A program made the translations under genes and the position numbers. From Bacteroidota bacterium (GTDB taxonomy: Bacteria > Bacteroidota > Bacteroidia > Bacteroidales > B39-G9), in assembly GCA_015222055.1 (NCBI GenBank), contig JADFUR010000117.1, positions 1 through 64,000 on the forward strand: a stretch of 64,000 bases of DNA, written 5' to 3'. Positions within the stretch are counted from its first letter, which is position 1. Each line of letters starts with the position of its first letter. The notes below the pieces were generated by a model that was not told where the DNA came from, searched no databases, and saw nothing but the letters and a program-made list of their open reading frames with translations. Below are positions 9,892-18,437 of the stretch, in pieces.

Positions 9892-10935
9892 ATGCGAAAA
9901 CTCAACATATTTTTTTTATTATTTATATCGATAAACTCCTTTGCACAAATTGGTGGAAATTCAGTCTATGAATTTTTAAATTTGTCAAGCTCAGCAAGAG
10001 CAGCATCATTGGGTGGCGATGTTATTGCCATAAAAGATAATGATTTAGGTCTTTGTTCTTATAACCCCTCATTGTTAAATAATTCAATGAGCAATAATCT
10101 CGTATTAGATTATGTTAATTATTTCACAGACATTAATTATGCTTATGTTTCCTATGCAAAGACTTATGATAATATTGGAAATTTTGCGATTGGACTTCAA
10201 AGTATTAATTATGGCGATTTTATTGAGGCTGATGAGAACGGATTAATAACAGGAAATTTTAAATCGTCGGAATATGCACTTAATTTATTTTATTCAAGAG
10301 AATTAGACAGTATGTTTTCGGTGGGAGCAAATCTTAAGCCTATTTACTCGGTTTTTGATAGTTATACTTCTTATGGAATAGCTCTCGATGCCGGTATTAC
10401 ATATCATAATGAAAAGAAACAACTCACCGCTGCCTTTGTAATGAAAAATTTGGGCACACAAATTAAACCCTACCACGAAGGAAATAGAGAACCATTGCCG
10501 TTTGAGTTAGAAATTGGAGTTTCAAAAAAATTGGCACATGCTCCATTTAGATTGTCGTTTATTGCCCATAACCTTGAGACTTATGATTTAACTTACTCTA
10601 AAATAAACACCTCGGAGCCAACTAATGTTGATGTTTCAGATTCAAACACATCTGATAATTTTGATTTTTTTGGCAATTTAATGCGACACACCATTTTTGG
10701 CCTTGAATTTATACCCACCAAAAATTTCTTTGTCCGCTTAGGCTATAACTACCAACGACGAAAAGAACTGCAAGTTGTTAAAGCAACAAATTTTGTTGGT
10801 TTCTCTTGGGGATTTGGTATCAAAATTTCTAAGTTTCAAATCAGCTATGGCAGTGCAACTTATCACCTTGCAGGAGCTTCAAATCACTTCTCAATTAGCA
10901 CAAACTTGTCTGACTTTTATAAAAGAAAATCCTAA
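9892..10935 (+). CDS. porQ: Type IX secretion system protein PorQ
   Basis: 347 residues with a signal peptide ending SFAQ near residue 19. The mature N-terminus SVYEFLNLSSSARAASLGG is the hallmark of PorQ, an outer-membrane beta-barrel protein of the PorV/FadL-like superfamily that belongs to the T9SS attachment module in Bacteroidota. Alternating hydrophobic strands run to the C-terminal aromatic-rich end. It may share a transcript with gatC, 121 bp upstream. T9SS parts are scattered in this phylum, and three others lie in this window (sprA, gldH and a RemB-like protein). Confidence 0.88.
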   Translation: MRKLNIFFLLFISINSFAQIGGNSVYEFLNLSSSARAASLGGDVIAIKDNDLGLCSYNPSLLNNSMSNNLVLDYVNYFTDINYAYVSYAKTYDNIGNFAIGLQSINYGDFIEADENGLITGNFKSSEYALNLFYSRELDSMFSVGANLKPIYSVFDSYTSYGIALDAGITYHNEKKQLTAAFVMKNLGTQIKPYHEGNREPLPFELEIGVSKKLAHAPFRLSFIAHNLETYDLTYSKINTSEPTNVDVSDSNTSDNFDFFGNLMRHTIFGLEFIPTKNFFVRLGYNYQRRKELQVVKATNFVGFSWGFGIKISKFQISYGSATYHLAGASNHFSISTNLSDFYKRKS

Positions 10936-11146
10936 AATAACACAAACAATACTTTTTAACAAAGTAGAAGTCTTGGTAGAATATTCTGTAAATAATTATC
11001 ACAGATGGTTATTAAAAAACTGAAGCAGATAGAATCGCCATTTTTTATATAATAACGACCCAATTTATAGGAAAGCTTTAGAAATTGATGTTAAATAAAA
11101 CAATTTGAAATAATTTTTTTTTATTATTGAAAAGCCTGATAATAAT

Positions 11147-11169
11147 CTTTCGGATTGCAAATCCGAAAG
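11147..11169. repeat. RCA-loop palindrome in the porQ/DUF4837 convergent gap
   Basis: A perfect 10-bp stem (CTTTCGGATT, 11147-11156, with AATCCGAAAG, 11160-11169) around a GCA loop. It is nearly identical to the palindrome at 440-462. The rest of the gene-free stretch 10936-11269 holds only AT-rich sequence and a short ccgct-t-agcgg hairpin (11233-11243), a possible weak terminator between the convergent genes. Confidence 0.65.
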
Positions 11170-11269
11170 AACAGAGGATTTTTAAAAAATTGACGTACAG
11201 ATTCTTAGCTTTAAATCTTTTTGTAAAGTTAACCGCTTAGCGGCTTTTCGGAACGAATTCAATTTTATA

Positions 11270-12262
11270 CTAGTTCACAATATCCATTGTGTATAATATA
11301 CCTTCTACTTGTCTTAAATAATTCCGTTTATCAAATTTTGGAGCATAAACATAAGCATCAACCGTAACAATTCTATTGCGTTTCATATCAAATCGTGAAA
11401 AACTGATAAACGGGCCTCCCATAAAATCATTTTTCACTTTCCATAAGCCACGAAGTTGAGCTGTATATTTACCATTTAAATAAAACTCTTTGAAATCAAC
11501 AGGTAATGCCTGTTCTGTAATCATATATGTGTTTGTCAACGGACCTGCAATTTTTTCTTTTAATACAGAATCTCTAACATGAATTAAAAACTTATCATTT
11601 AAAGCAATACTATCGTTAATATTATATGAGTAAATTATTAGTCCCTGACTAATCAAAGATGTTTCGTGTGATACCCACATAAAATTGCTTGTATCAATAC
11701 GCATTGCATAACCTTTGGGTACTGATAATGAAATGTGTTGTTTGTCTCTAATTAATTTACAGAGACTTTTTTCTTCATATTTTTTATAGTTATTAACTAT
11801 TCGTTGTCTTTCAGCAACAACAAAACTCCTCAATAATTTATCTTTGTTTTCATTAAAAAGTTTTTTAAATTCAGTCTCGTTGGGAGCAACAATACTTATA
11901 AAAATTTGAGGGCGTGCCCACACATTTTTTCTGAATGATATTTTGGCTTGTTTTATATTTGGTGATATTTGTGTCATTATTATGTTACGATGCAATTTTA
12001 ATATTCTTGTAAAAGCTTTGTGTTTAAAAAAAAACAGGTTAAACATTGGTTCGCTTTGTGGTAAGCCATATACTTCTTGGGAAAATAATTTTTTAAAATC
12101 TTTACCAATTTCATTTTCTTTATATTTATCTTTCACAACAAGAATTACCTCTCCGGCTTTCCCCGATACTGATGGCAAAAGAGCAGTTCTGGTTTTTTTA
12201 CTATCACAAGAAATTGTAAAAACAATTACTGTTATTAAAGATAAAATAAATATTTTTTTCAT
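11270..12262 (-). CDS. DUF4837-family lipoprotein
   Basis: 330 residues. The N-terminus is a lipoprotein signal (hydrophobic stretch then ISC with Cys at about residue 19), so the protein should be anchored in the envelope. The mature part starts SGKAGEVILVVKD, and the sequence matches my recollection of the Bacteroidota family DUF4837, whose function is unknown. No catalytic motif is recognisable. It stands between convergent porQ and gatA (82-bp gap, likely same direction as gatA). The stop is TAG. The family call rests on recognition of the N-terminal pattern, without an alignment. Confidence 0.7.
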   Translation of the reverse strand: MKKIFILSLITVIVFTISCDSKKTRTALLPSVSGKAGEVILVVKDKYKENEIGKDFKKLFSQEVYGLPQSEPMFNLFFFKHKAFTRILKLHRNIIMTQISPNIKQAKISFRKNVWARPQIFISIVAPNETEFKKLFNENKDKLLRSFVVAERQRIVNNYKKYEEKSLCKLIRDKQHISLSVPKGYAMRIDTSNFMWVSHETSLISQGLIIYSYNINDSIALNDKFLIHVRDSVLKEKIAGPLTNTYMITEQALPVDFKEFYLNGKYTAQLRGLWKVKNDFMGGPFISFSRFDMKRNRIVTVDAYVYAPKFDKRNYLRQVEGILYTMDIVN

Positions 12263-12344
12263 TTTCTTATATTTTAATTCTGTTTTATTACAAACGTGTT
12301 ATTAATACAAATAATTGCTTGTAAAATTATTAGATAAAATTCAA

Positions 12345-13772
12345 TTAAAAAAATTTTTGTTTTTTAAACAAAAAATTAGCGAAAGATAATAATGATTGCT
12401 CCTCAAATTTTTGCGAAAAAATTTGAACACCAAATGGCATTCCATTGCTATGCTTACCAAGAGGAATGGATATTGCAGGAACACCAACTAAGTTGGCATG
12501 AACGGTAAATATATCTTCAAGATACATATCAACAGGATTTTGATTTTTTTTCCCCAATTTAAAAGCTGTTTTAGGCGTTGTTGGCGAAATAATAAAATCA
12601 AAGTCATTAAATATTTTATTTGTCTCATCTTGAATTAATCGTCTTACTTTTTGAGCTTTTGTATAATATTCATCAACAAAATCTTTACTCAAAACAAATG
12701 CTCCTGTCATTATTCGTCTTTTAACCTCTTTGCCAAAACCTTTTGTTCTTGTATTTGTATAGAGAGAGTTCAAATTGTTTGCGTTTTCGTTTCTATAACC
12801 AAAACGAACGCCATCGTATCGCGACAGGTTTGATGATGCTTCGGCTGTTGTGAGCACATAATAAGTTGGTATTAACAAATCCGTAAGTTTAAAATCTACT
12901 CCTTTCACACTGTGACCAATTGATTTTAAGTAATCAAAAATATTTAAAATCGTATCTCTTATCTCAGGGTCTAATTCTTTATTGTTGAGGTGATTGTTTA
13001 GAAAAGCTATTTTGTATTTTTTTCCCGATTCTAATAATTTTGAATATTCGGGAACTACTTTGTCAGATACTGTTGAATCGAACTCATCATTACCGGCAAT
13101 TGCTTCTAAAATTAATGATGCATCGCTAATATTTTTTGACAAAATTCCAATCTGGTCAAACGACGAAGCATAAGCAATAAGTCCGTAACGTGAAACACGA
13201 CCATAAGTTGGTTTTAAACCTACAACACCGCAAAACGAAGCCGGTTGCCGAACAGAGCCACCTGTGTCAGACCCAAGAGCCGCAAGACACAAATCATCGG
13301 CAACTGCAACAGCTGAGCCTCCCGACGAGCCTCCAGAAACCTTTGTTTGGTCAAAAGGATTTAAAACGCTACCATAAACAGATGTTTCGTTTGAACTGCC
13401 CATTGCAAACTCATCGCAGTTTAATCTTCCTATTATTATAGCATCTTGCTTAATTAATCGTTCTACTGCAGTTGAATTGTAGGACGAGACAAAATTTTCG
13501 AGAATTTTAGAGCCGGCAGTTGCTTTGTGTCCTTTATAGCAGATATTGTCTTTAATGCCAATAACCAGTCCGGCAAGCTTGCCTGCTTTATTCTGTTTAA
13601 TTTTTAAATCAATAATTTTTGCCTGCTTTACAGCTTCCTTCTCAAAAACTTCAACAAAAGCATTAAGGTATTTTTTTTCGTAAATTTTTTTCAGATAATT
13701 GTCGACAATATCTTCAAGACTTAGCTTATTGCTGAATAATTGTTTTTGTATTTCTGATAATGAATTATACAC
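12345..13772 (-). CDS. gatA: Asp/Glu-tRNA amidotransferase subunit A
   Basis: Amidase-signature enzyme (475 residues), the glutaminase and transamidating subunit of GatCAB. The catalytic Ser-cisSer-Lys triad is visible: Lys in VIGIKDNICYKG (near 73), the Gly/Ser-rich GGSSGGSAVAVA block and GSDTGGSVRQPASFCG with the nucleophilic Ser (near 150-175). The length is normal. It is encoded on the strand opposite gatC and separated from it by porQ and the DUF4837 gene. Confidence 0.96.
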   Translation of the reverse strand: MYNSLSEIQKQLFSNKLSLEDIVDNYLKKIYEKKYLNAFVEVFEKEAVKQAKIIDLKIKQNKAGKLAGLVIGIKDNICYKGHKATAGSKILENFVSSYNSTAVERLIKQDAIIIGRLNCDEFAMGSSNETSVYGSVLNPFDQTKVSGGSSGGSAVAVADDLCLAALGSDTGGSVRQPASFCGVVGLKPTYGRVSRYGLIAYASSFDQIGILSKNISDASLILEAIAGNDEFDSTVSDKVVPEYSKLLESGKKYKIAFLNNHLNNKELDPEIRDTILNIFDYLKSIGHSVKGVDFKLTDLLIPTYYVLTTAEASSNLSRYDGVRFGYRNENANNLNSLYTNTRTKGFGKEVKRRIMTGAFVLSKDFVDEYYTKAQKVRRLIQDETNKIFNDFDFIISPTTPKTAFKLGKKNQNPVDMYLEDIFTVHANLVGVPAISIPLGKHSNGMPFGVQIFSQKFEEQSLLSFANFLFKKQKFF

Positions 13773-13837
13773 CTTTTTTTATATTACAAAATTAGTATAT
13801 GATGTAACTTTGTGCTTTTTTGTATGCCAGTTTGAAA

Positions 13838-13925
13838 GCAGTCATGCTAAACTTATTTAAGCATCTGACCCAAAAAATTAAGTAATAAAAAAGATAGATG
13901 CCGAAATAAGATCGGCATGACATCC
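13838..13925. repeat. Dispersed hairpin repeat between rseP and gatA
   Basis: The intergenic stretch contains two related inverted-repeat units: GTCATGCTAAAC...TTTAAGCATCTGAC and a hairpin ATGCCGA (13898-13904) / TCGGCAT (13912-13918) flanked by GAT and GACATCC. Units of the form GTCATGC...GCATCTGAC are familiar as scattered repeats in Bacteroidota genomes (recollection, not searched). It could act as a terminator for rseP. Confidence 0.5.
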
Positions 13926-13929
13926 GTTT

Positions 13930-15243
13930 TTAATTAAACAGCTTAATTATATCGTTACCATTTGCAAAAATTAACAAAGCAAATAAAATTAACATCCCAA
14001 CCATTTGAGCATATTCAAGAAATTTATCGCTTGGTTTTCTTCGGGTAATAATCTCGTAAACCAAAAACAATATATGACCTCCGTCTAAAGCAGGAATTGG
14101 GAGAATATTAATAATTGCTAACATTATAGACAAAAAGGCTGTTAAGCTCCAAAAAGAAAGCCAATTCCACTGACCAGGGAAAATATTACCAATAGCAATA
14201 AATCCACCTACAGATTTATAAGCTTCTGTTTCGGGCTTAAACAATATTTTAAATTGTTTTAAGTAGCTTGCTCCCATTTTGTAACTTTTGTTTACTCCGG
14301 CAGGAATAGCCTGAATAAAAGTATAATTGACTTTTTTCAATTCAAAAACTTTACTAATGTCTGCTGAAATTCCCAACATTCCTGATTCTGAAATGTTAGC
14401 CGTAAAATCGAGAGTGTCAATGCCTCTTATAACACTAACAACTACTTGTTTATTTTTATATTTTTTTAGTTCTTTTGTAAATTCATCGGCATATTCAACA
14501 TTTTTATGATTTAATCCGACAATTCGGTCGCCCTTTATTAATCCTGCAGTTTTAGCAGCTGATATTTTAGCAACTTCACCAATAATAAATGGGAACCTCA
14601 ATGATATAAAATTGTTATCTTTAAGAAGAATTGGAATAAGACTTTCAGGGACTTCAATATTTAAAATTTTACCATTACGATTAACTTGAATTGTTTTAAC
14701 ATCATCTAATAAAATATTTGGAACAATACTTGAAAATTTCTTAACCTTATTATTATCAAGAGTTAAAATTTTATCGCCATTTTTTAGTCCAATACTTTGA
14801 GCAGCAGAATCGCACACAACACCATATTTGACATTTTCAACAGGTAAATATTCTTCACCCCAAGTAAAAAGTATCATTGAATAAATAAAAAAGGCAAGTA
14901 AAAAATTAACAAAAACACCACCAAACATAATAAAAAAACGTTGCCATGCTGGTTTAGAACGGAATTCCCATGGTTGAGGTGGTTTTTTCATTTGCTCTTT
15001 ATCCATTGATTCGTCAATCATTCCTGCTATTTTTACATAACCGCCAAGAGGTAACCATCCAATACCATATTCTGTTTCTCCAATTTTTTTCTTCACTAAA
15101 GAAAACCAAGGGTTAAAAAACATATAAAATTTTTCGACTCTCGTCTTAAAAATTTTTGCAAAAGTAAAATGACCAGCTTCGTGAAGTACTACTAATATTG
15201 ACAAACTGAGTAATAATTGTCCAATTTTAATTAAAATTTCCAT
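13930..15243 (-). CDS. rseP: Site-2 protease RseP, membrane zinc metalloprotease
   Basis: 437 residues, the usual length. The zinc site HEAGH lies in the first membrane helix (near residue 21) and the second metal motif is in PIPALDGGHILF near residue 385. Two PDZ-like regions lie between them (about 120-200 and 205-290), and four membrane segments are predictable. RseP cleaves membrane-embedded anti-sigma factors and leftover signal peptides, and a membrane anti-sigma factor is encoded at 43175-43624. It follows dxr by 45 bp on the same strand, a pairing common in Bacteroidota. Confidence 0.95.
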   Translation of the reverse strand: MEILIKIGQLLLSLSILVVLHEAGHFTFAKIFKTRVEKFYMFFNPWFSLVKKKIGETEYGIGWLPLGGYVKIAGMIDESMDKEQMKKPPQPWEFRSKPAWQRFFIMFGGVFVNFLLAFFIYSMILFTWGEEYLPVENVKYGVVCDSAAQSIGLKNGDKILTLDNNKVKKFSSIVPNILLDDVKTIQVNRNGKILNIEVPESLIPILLKDNNFISLRFPFIIGEVAKISAAKTAGLIKGDRIVGLNHKNVEYADEFTKELKKYKNKQVVVSVIRGIDTLDFTANISESGMLGISADISKVFELKKVNYTFIQAIPAGVNKSYKMGASYLKQFKILFKPETEAYKSVGGFIAIGNIFPGQWNWLSFWSLTAFLSIMLAIINILPIPALDGGHILFLVYEIITRRKPSDKFLEYAQMVGMLILFALLIFANGNDIIKLFN

Positions 15244-15288
15244 TTGTGATAAATTAAGATTTAAACTCGAATACTCGAGAGTAATTAT

Positions 15289-16440
15289 TTATTTAATTAA
15301 TGATTTTGCAATTTCTCTTGCTTCAGAATTTGTTTCAAAATAATCTTTAAAAGAATTATTTTTTATAAAATATGTTTTTTCAATTGTTTTTTCAATAATT
15401 GAAGTAATATCTAAAAATTTTATTCTGTCATTTAAAAATGCATCTACAGCTATTTCGTTAGCAGCATTTATTGCACAGGCAACATTTCCTCCTTTTTCTA
15501 AAGCTTCATAAGCTATTGCAAGATTTCTAAATTTATTGAAGTCTGGTTTCTCAAAAGTTAAGTTTGGGTAATCCAAAAAATTAAAACGCGGGAAATTTGA
15601 TTTTATTCTCTCTGGATAAGTTAATGCGTATTGAATAGGTAATTTCATGTCAGGCAAACCCATTTGTGCTTTCATTGCTCCATCTTCAAACTGAACAATT
15701 GAATGAACAATCGATTGTGGATGAACGACAACATCAATTTGTTTAATGTCTAAACCAAATAGCCATTTTGCCTCTATAACTTCAAAACCTTTATTCATCA
15801 TTGATGCAGAATCTATTGTGATTTTAGCTCCCATATCCCAATTTGGATGATTTAAGGCTTGTTTTTTTGTTGCTGTTTTTAAAAAATTAATATCTTTTTC
15901 TCTAAAAGGACCACCTGATGCGGTAATGTAAATTTTTTCTATTGGATTGTTTATCTCTCCTGTCAAACATTGAAAAATTGCTGAGTGTTCAGAATCAACA
16001 GGTAAAATGCTTCCTTTGTTTTCTTTTATTAATTTATTAATCAATTCGCCGGCTACAACCAAAGTTTCTTTGTTTGCCAAAGCAATATTTTTTCCTGCCT
16101 CAATGGCTTTAATTGTAGGTAATAAACCAGAATAGCCAACCAATGCATTAAGCACAATATCAATGTTGTCAAATTGAACAATTTGAGCAATCGATTCTTC
16201 ACCTGCATAAATTTTTATTGGGTAATTACTTAAAGCATCTGATACATAATTGTACTTTTCTTTATTTGCAATTACAACTGAATTCGGTTTGTATTTAAGT
16301 GATTGTTTAATTAATAAATCTGCATTATTATTAGCTGTTAACACTTCAATTTCAAAAATATCTTTTTGAGCATCAACAACCTCTAAAGTTTGTGTGCCAA
16401 TTGATCCTGTTGAGCCTAAAACAGCAATACGTTTCTTCAT
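15289..16440 (-). CDS. dxr: 1-deoxy-D-xylulose 5-phosphate reductoisomerase
   Basis: Second enzyme of the MEP isoprenoid pathway: DXP + NADPH to MEP. The N-terminal NADPH fold has GSTGSIGTQTLEV (residues 8-20), and the active-site region reads PVDSEHSAIFQC (near 147) with SGGPFRE and NKGFEVIEAKWLF further on. Length 383 is standard. It sits between the M23 peptidase gene and rseP on one strand. The late MEP gene ispH is also in the window (34032-34892). Confidence 0.97.
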   Translation of the reverse strand: MKKRIAVLGSTGSIGTQTLEVVDAQKDIFEIEVLTANNNADLLIKQSLKYKPNSVVIANKEKYNYVSDALSNYPIKIYAGEESIAQIVQFDNIDIVLNALVGYSGLLPTIKAIEAGKNIALANKETLVVAGELINKLIKENKGSILPVDSEHSAIFQCLTGEINNPIEKIYITASGGPFREKDINFLKTATKKQALNHPNWDMGAKITIDSASMMNKGFEVIEAKWLFGLDIKQIDVVVHPQSIVHSIVQFEDGAMKAQMGLPDMKLPIQYALTYPERIKSNFPRFNFLDYPNLTFEKPDFNKFRNLAIAYEALEKGGNVACAINAANEIAVDAFLNDRIKFLDITSIIEKTIEKTYFIKNNSFKDYFETNSEAREIAKSLIK

Positions 16441-16505
16441 AAATATATATAATTGTGTTAATTTTAAAACAGTTGGTTTAATTTGGATTAGATATACACA
16501 CGATT

Positions 16506-17381
16506 TTAAAAAACAATGTAATTTTCTGCATCAATTGGTTTCCCTTTATGCCATATTTCAAAATGTAGATGAGGACCAGTTGTATATTCTCCTGTGTTTC
16601 CTATAATAGCAATAGGTTCACCTGCTTTAACTACAGTACCTGTCTTTTTTAAAAGTTGCGAATTGTGCTTATAAACAGAAATTAATCCATGGGCGTGCTG
16701 TATTTCAATAACATAACCAGCATCGAATGTCCATGTTGACATTATTACTGTACCTGAGAGAGTTGCTAAAACAGAAGCATTTGGTTTTGAAACAATGTCT
16801 GTTCCAAAATGCTGATCAGAGATATTAAATTTATTGGTTACATATCCATTTAAAGGAACAAAAAAATTCAATCTACTAATATTTTCTGATTTGTTTTCAA
16901 CATAATTGCCTGATAGATTATAAACTTCTGTTTCCTCAATTTGCTTTCTTAATATTGAATCGTATTTAGATTTTGAAAAATTAACATCTTTCAATTCAAT
17001 TGAAGTATCAGAAATAATGGAATCTTCCGAATCTAAATAATTATTAGGTTCTTTACCCTGAGTGATTAACTGTAGATTTTGAAAATATTGGTCTCTTATT
17101 CTAATTTCATTTTGTAAAGAATCTGTTTTTATTGCATTGAGTAAAATATTTCTTCTCATATTTCCATCAGGATATCCAGGTATATATTCCCTTAAAGGAG
17201 TAAAAATAATTAATACCGCACCAATGGCAATTAATAAAATTATGAATAAGCCACCAAAAGAAAACGTATTAAGTCTCGAAAGGCGTATAGACCTTTTCTC
17301 TTCAAAAGTGCTATCGTTGAGTAATACCAGACGATATTTGTTTTTTAATTTCTTAATATATTCTTTTTTCTTTTTAACCAT
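16506..17381 (-). CDS. M23-family cell-wall peptidase
   Basis: 291 residues: a basic cytoplasmic N-terminus, one membrane helix (about 37-60), a helical periplasmic linker and a C-terminal LytM/M23 domain. The zinc ligands are His and Asp in HFGTDIV, and HLHFEIWHKG carries the HxH pair. All are intact, so it should be an active D,D- or L,D-endopeptidase or a close relative rather than an EnvC-like activator. It lies 65 bp upstream of dxr and is probably co-transcribed with it. Its upstream gap carries the oppositely oriented tRNA promoter. Confidence 0.9.
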   Translation of the reverse strand: MVKKKKEYIKKLKNKYRLVLLNDSTFEEKRSIRLSRLNTFSFGGLFIILLIAIGAVLIIFTPLREYIPGYPDGNMRRNILLNAIKTDSLQNEIRIRDQYFQNLQLITQGKEPNNYLDSEDSIISDTSIELKDVNFSKSKYDSILRKQIEETEVYNLSGNYVENKSENISRLNFFVPLNGYVTNKFNISDQHFGTDIVSKPNASVLATLSGTVIMSTWTFDAGYVIEIQHAHGLISVYKHNSQLLKKTGTVVKAGEPIAIIGNTGEYTTGPHLHFEIWHKGKPIDAENYIVF

Positions 17382-17520
17382 TAGAGATTTAATCTTGTTT
17401 CTTTAAAAAAAATTAATGCAAATATAATAATTTTCAATCAAGTATAAGTTTTAATAAAAAAATACTTCTATATAATAAATGTAATATTATTAATTTTATT
17501 ATTCTTTTTATTGTAATTGT

Positions 17521-17550
17521 TTTGAGAGATAAAAAAAAAGTGTATCTTTG
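17521..17550 (+). promoter_or_regulatory. Bacteroidota-type promoter of tRNA-fMet
   Basis: The -33 element TTTG (17521-17524) and the -7 element TATCTTTG (17543-17550) match the phylum consensus TTTG / TAnnTTTG with an 18-bp spacer. Transcription would begin near 17555, about 30 bases before the tRNA. Confidence 0.85.
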
Positions 17551-17585
17551 CACCGCAATAAACGAAAAATACACAAACGATATAT

Positions 17586-17658
<73 letters not shown>

Positions 17659-17660
17659 CT

Positions 17661-17694
17661 AAAAATCCTTAAAACGAAAGTTTTAAGGATTTTT
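17661..17694 (+). terminator. Terminator of tRNA-fMet
   Basis: A perfect 15-bp stem (17661-17675 with 17680-17694) closed by a GAAA tetraloop. The right arm ends in a T-run. It also runs into the presumed N-terminal codons of the GIY-YIG remnant, whose frame is open through the whole hairpin. Confidence 0.9.
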
Positions 17695-17942
17695 TATACA
17701 TACATACTTTTCTCTAAGACATTCAAAAAATACACATTGGGTTTGCTTCAGATATTGATAAACGGTTATTATCGCATAACCAACTTGCTAAAAAAGGTTG
17801 AACCATTAAATTTAAACCTTGAAAATTAATTTATTCTAAAGTAAATAAAACTAAAAGAGAAACCATGAAACGAAAAAAACAACTGAAGTCTGCAAAAGGT
17901 CGTAAATTTATTCGTAATATGATTAAACAAAAAAATATTTAG
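17689..17942 (+). pseudogene. Decayed GIY-YIG endonuclease gene downstream of tRNA-fMet
   Basis: Read with one correction, this is a complete small GIY-YIG nuclease of about 84 residues. The first part, FYTYILFSKTFKKY (17692-17733), is in one frame. A single missing base at about 17734 moves the rest into the next frame, where IGFASDIDKRLLSHN follows, then KKG-stop-TIKFKP-stop-KLIYSK and the C-terminal block MKRKKQLKSAKGRKFIRNMI, ending at TAG 17940-17942. Both internal stops are TGA (17799-17801, 17820-17822) exactly where the family has Trp. The usual Glu of the REKQLK block is Lys here. No ATG start remains (ATT at 17689). Known family members act as DNA nucleases. The placement directly behind a tRNA and before a duplicated tRNA 3' arm suggests a mobile origin. 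Confidence 0.8.
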
Positions 17943-18022
17943 TGTTGCACTCTTATCCACCAACTGACAGACGTAGGTTCAAGTCCTGCCACAGCGACTA
18001 CAAAGACTAATTAATTAGTCTT
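17943..18022 (+). other. tRNA 3'-arm remnant plus perfect palindrome
   Basis: Positions 17972-17990 repeat 19 bases of the tRNA-fMet T arm (17633-17651) exactly and then diverge into ACAGCGACTA, an acceptor-like end. The preceding 17945-17970 resembles a tRNA D arm read backwards (reverse complement contains CAGTTGGTGGATAAGAGTGC). There is no full cloverleaf, so this is not a working tRNA. A perfect 20-bp palindrome follows (18003-18022), placed as a terminator would be after a tRNA. Confidence 0.7.
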
Positions 18023-18087
18023 GTTTATTTTAGTTATTCCAATATATTTATTACTTTTGAAGTGGTAAATTTTTAAATTATAATTTA

Positions 18088-18426
18088 ATGACATCTCCCC
18101 GACAAAAAAAGATTTCAAAATTGCTTCAAAAAGATTTAAGCGATATTTTTCAAAAAGAAAGTTTGAAGCTTTTTAAAGGAGCATTAGTTTCTGCTACAAT
18201 TGTAAGAGTGAGCCCTGACATATCTGTTGCAAAAGTCTATGTAAGTATTTTTTCTACTAATAAAGATATTGATGTTTTTGCTTTAATTAACAAACACAAA
18301 AAAAGTATTCGCTACAAATTAGCTGAGCGTGTTAAAAATCAACTCAGAATTATTCCGGAATTATCGTTTTATCTTGATGATTCTCTTGATTATATTGAAA
18401 ACATTGAAGGACTTTTAAACGCATAA
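18088..18426 (+). CDS. rbfA: Ribosome-binding factor A
   Basis: 112-residue KH-like protein for maturation of the 30S subunit and the 16S rRNA 5' end. The family pattern is clear from RQKKISKLLQKDLSDIFQKE through VSPDISVAKVYVSIF to a C-terminal PELSFYLDDSLDYIENIE. A -7-like TACTTTTG lies at 18052-18059. It heads a three-gene run with a methyltransferase (12-bp gap) and a LolC/E-like permease. Confidence 0.93.
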   Translation: MTSPRQKKISKLLQKDLSDIFQKESLKLFKGALVSATIVRVSPDISVAKVYVSIFSTNKDIDVFALINKHKKSIRYKLAERVKNQLRIIPELSFYLDDSLDYIENIEGLLNA

Positions 18427-18437
18427 TTTTTTTTATT

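Noticed and set aside
17865-17942. A 25-codon basic frame (MKRKKQLKSAKGRKF...) as a new miniature ribosomal-like protein
   Set aside because: It reads in frame, without interruption except two TGA codons at Trp positions, with the GIY-YIG sequence upstream and matches the C-terminal block of that family. It is the end of the pseudogene.
17689-17942. Recoding of TGA as Trp in this organism
   Set aside because: Several intact genes end in TGA and Trp is encoded by TGG elsewhere in the window, so ordinary pseudogene decay explains the two codons.
17945-18000. A second functional tRNA gene
   Set aside because: Only the T arm and an acceptor-like end can be matched; there is no anticodon arm in the right orientation and no full cloverleaf.
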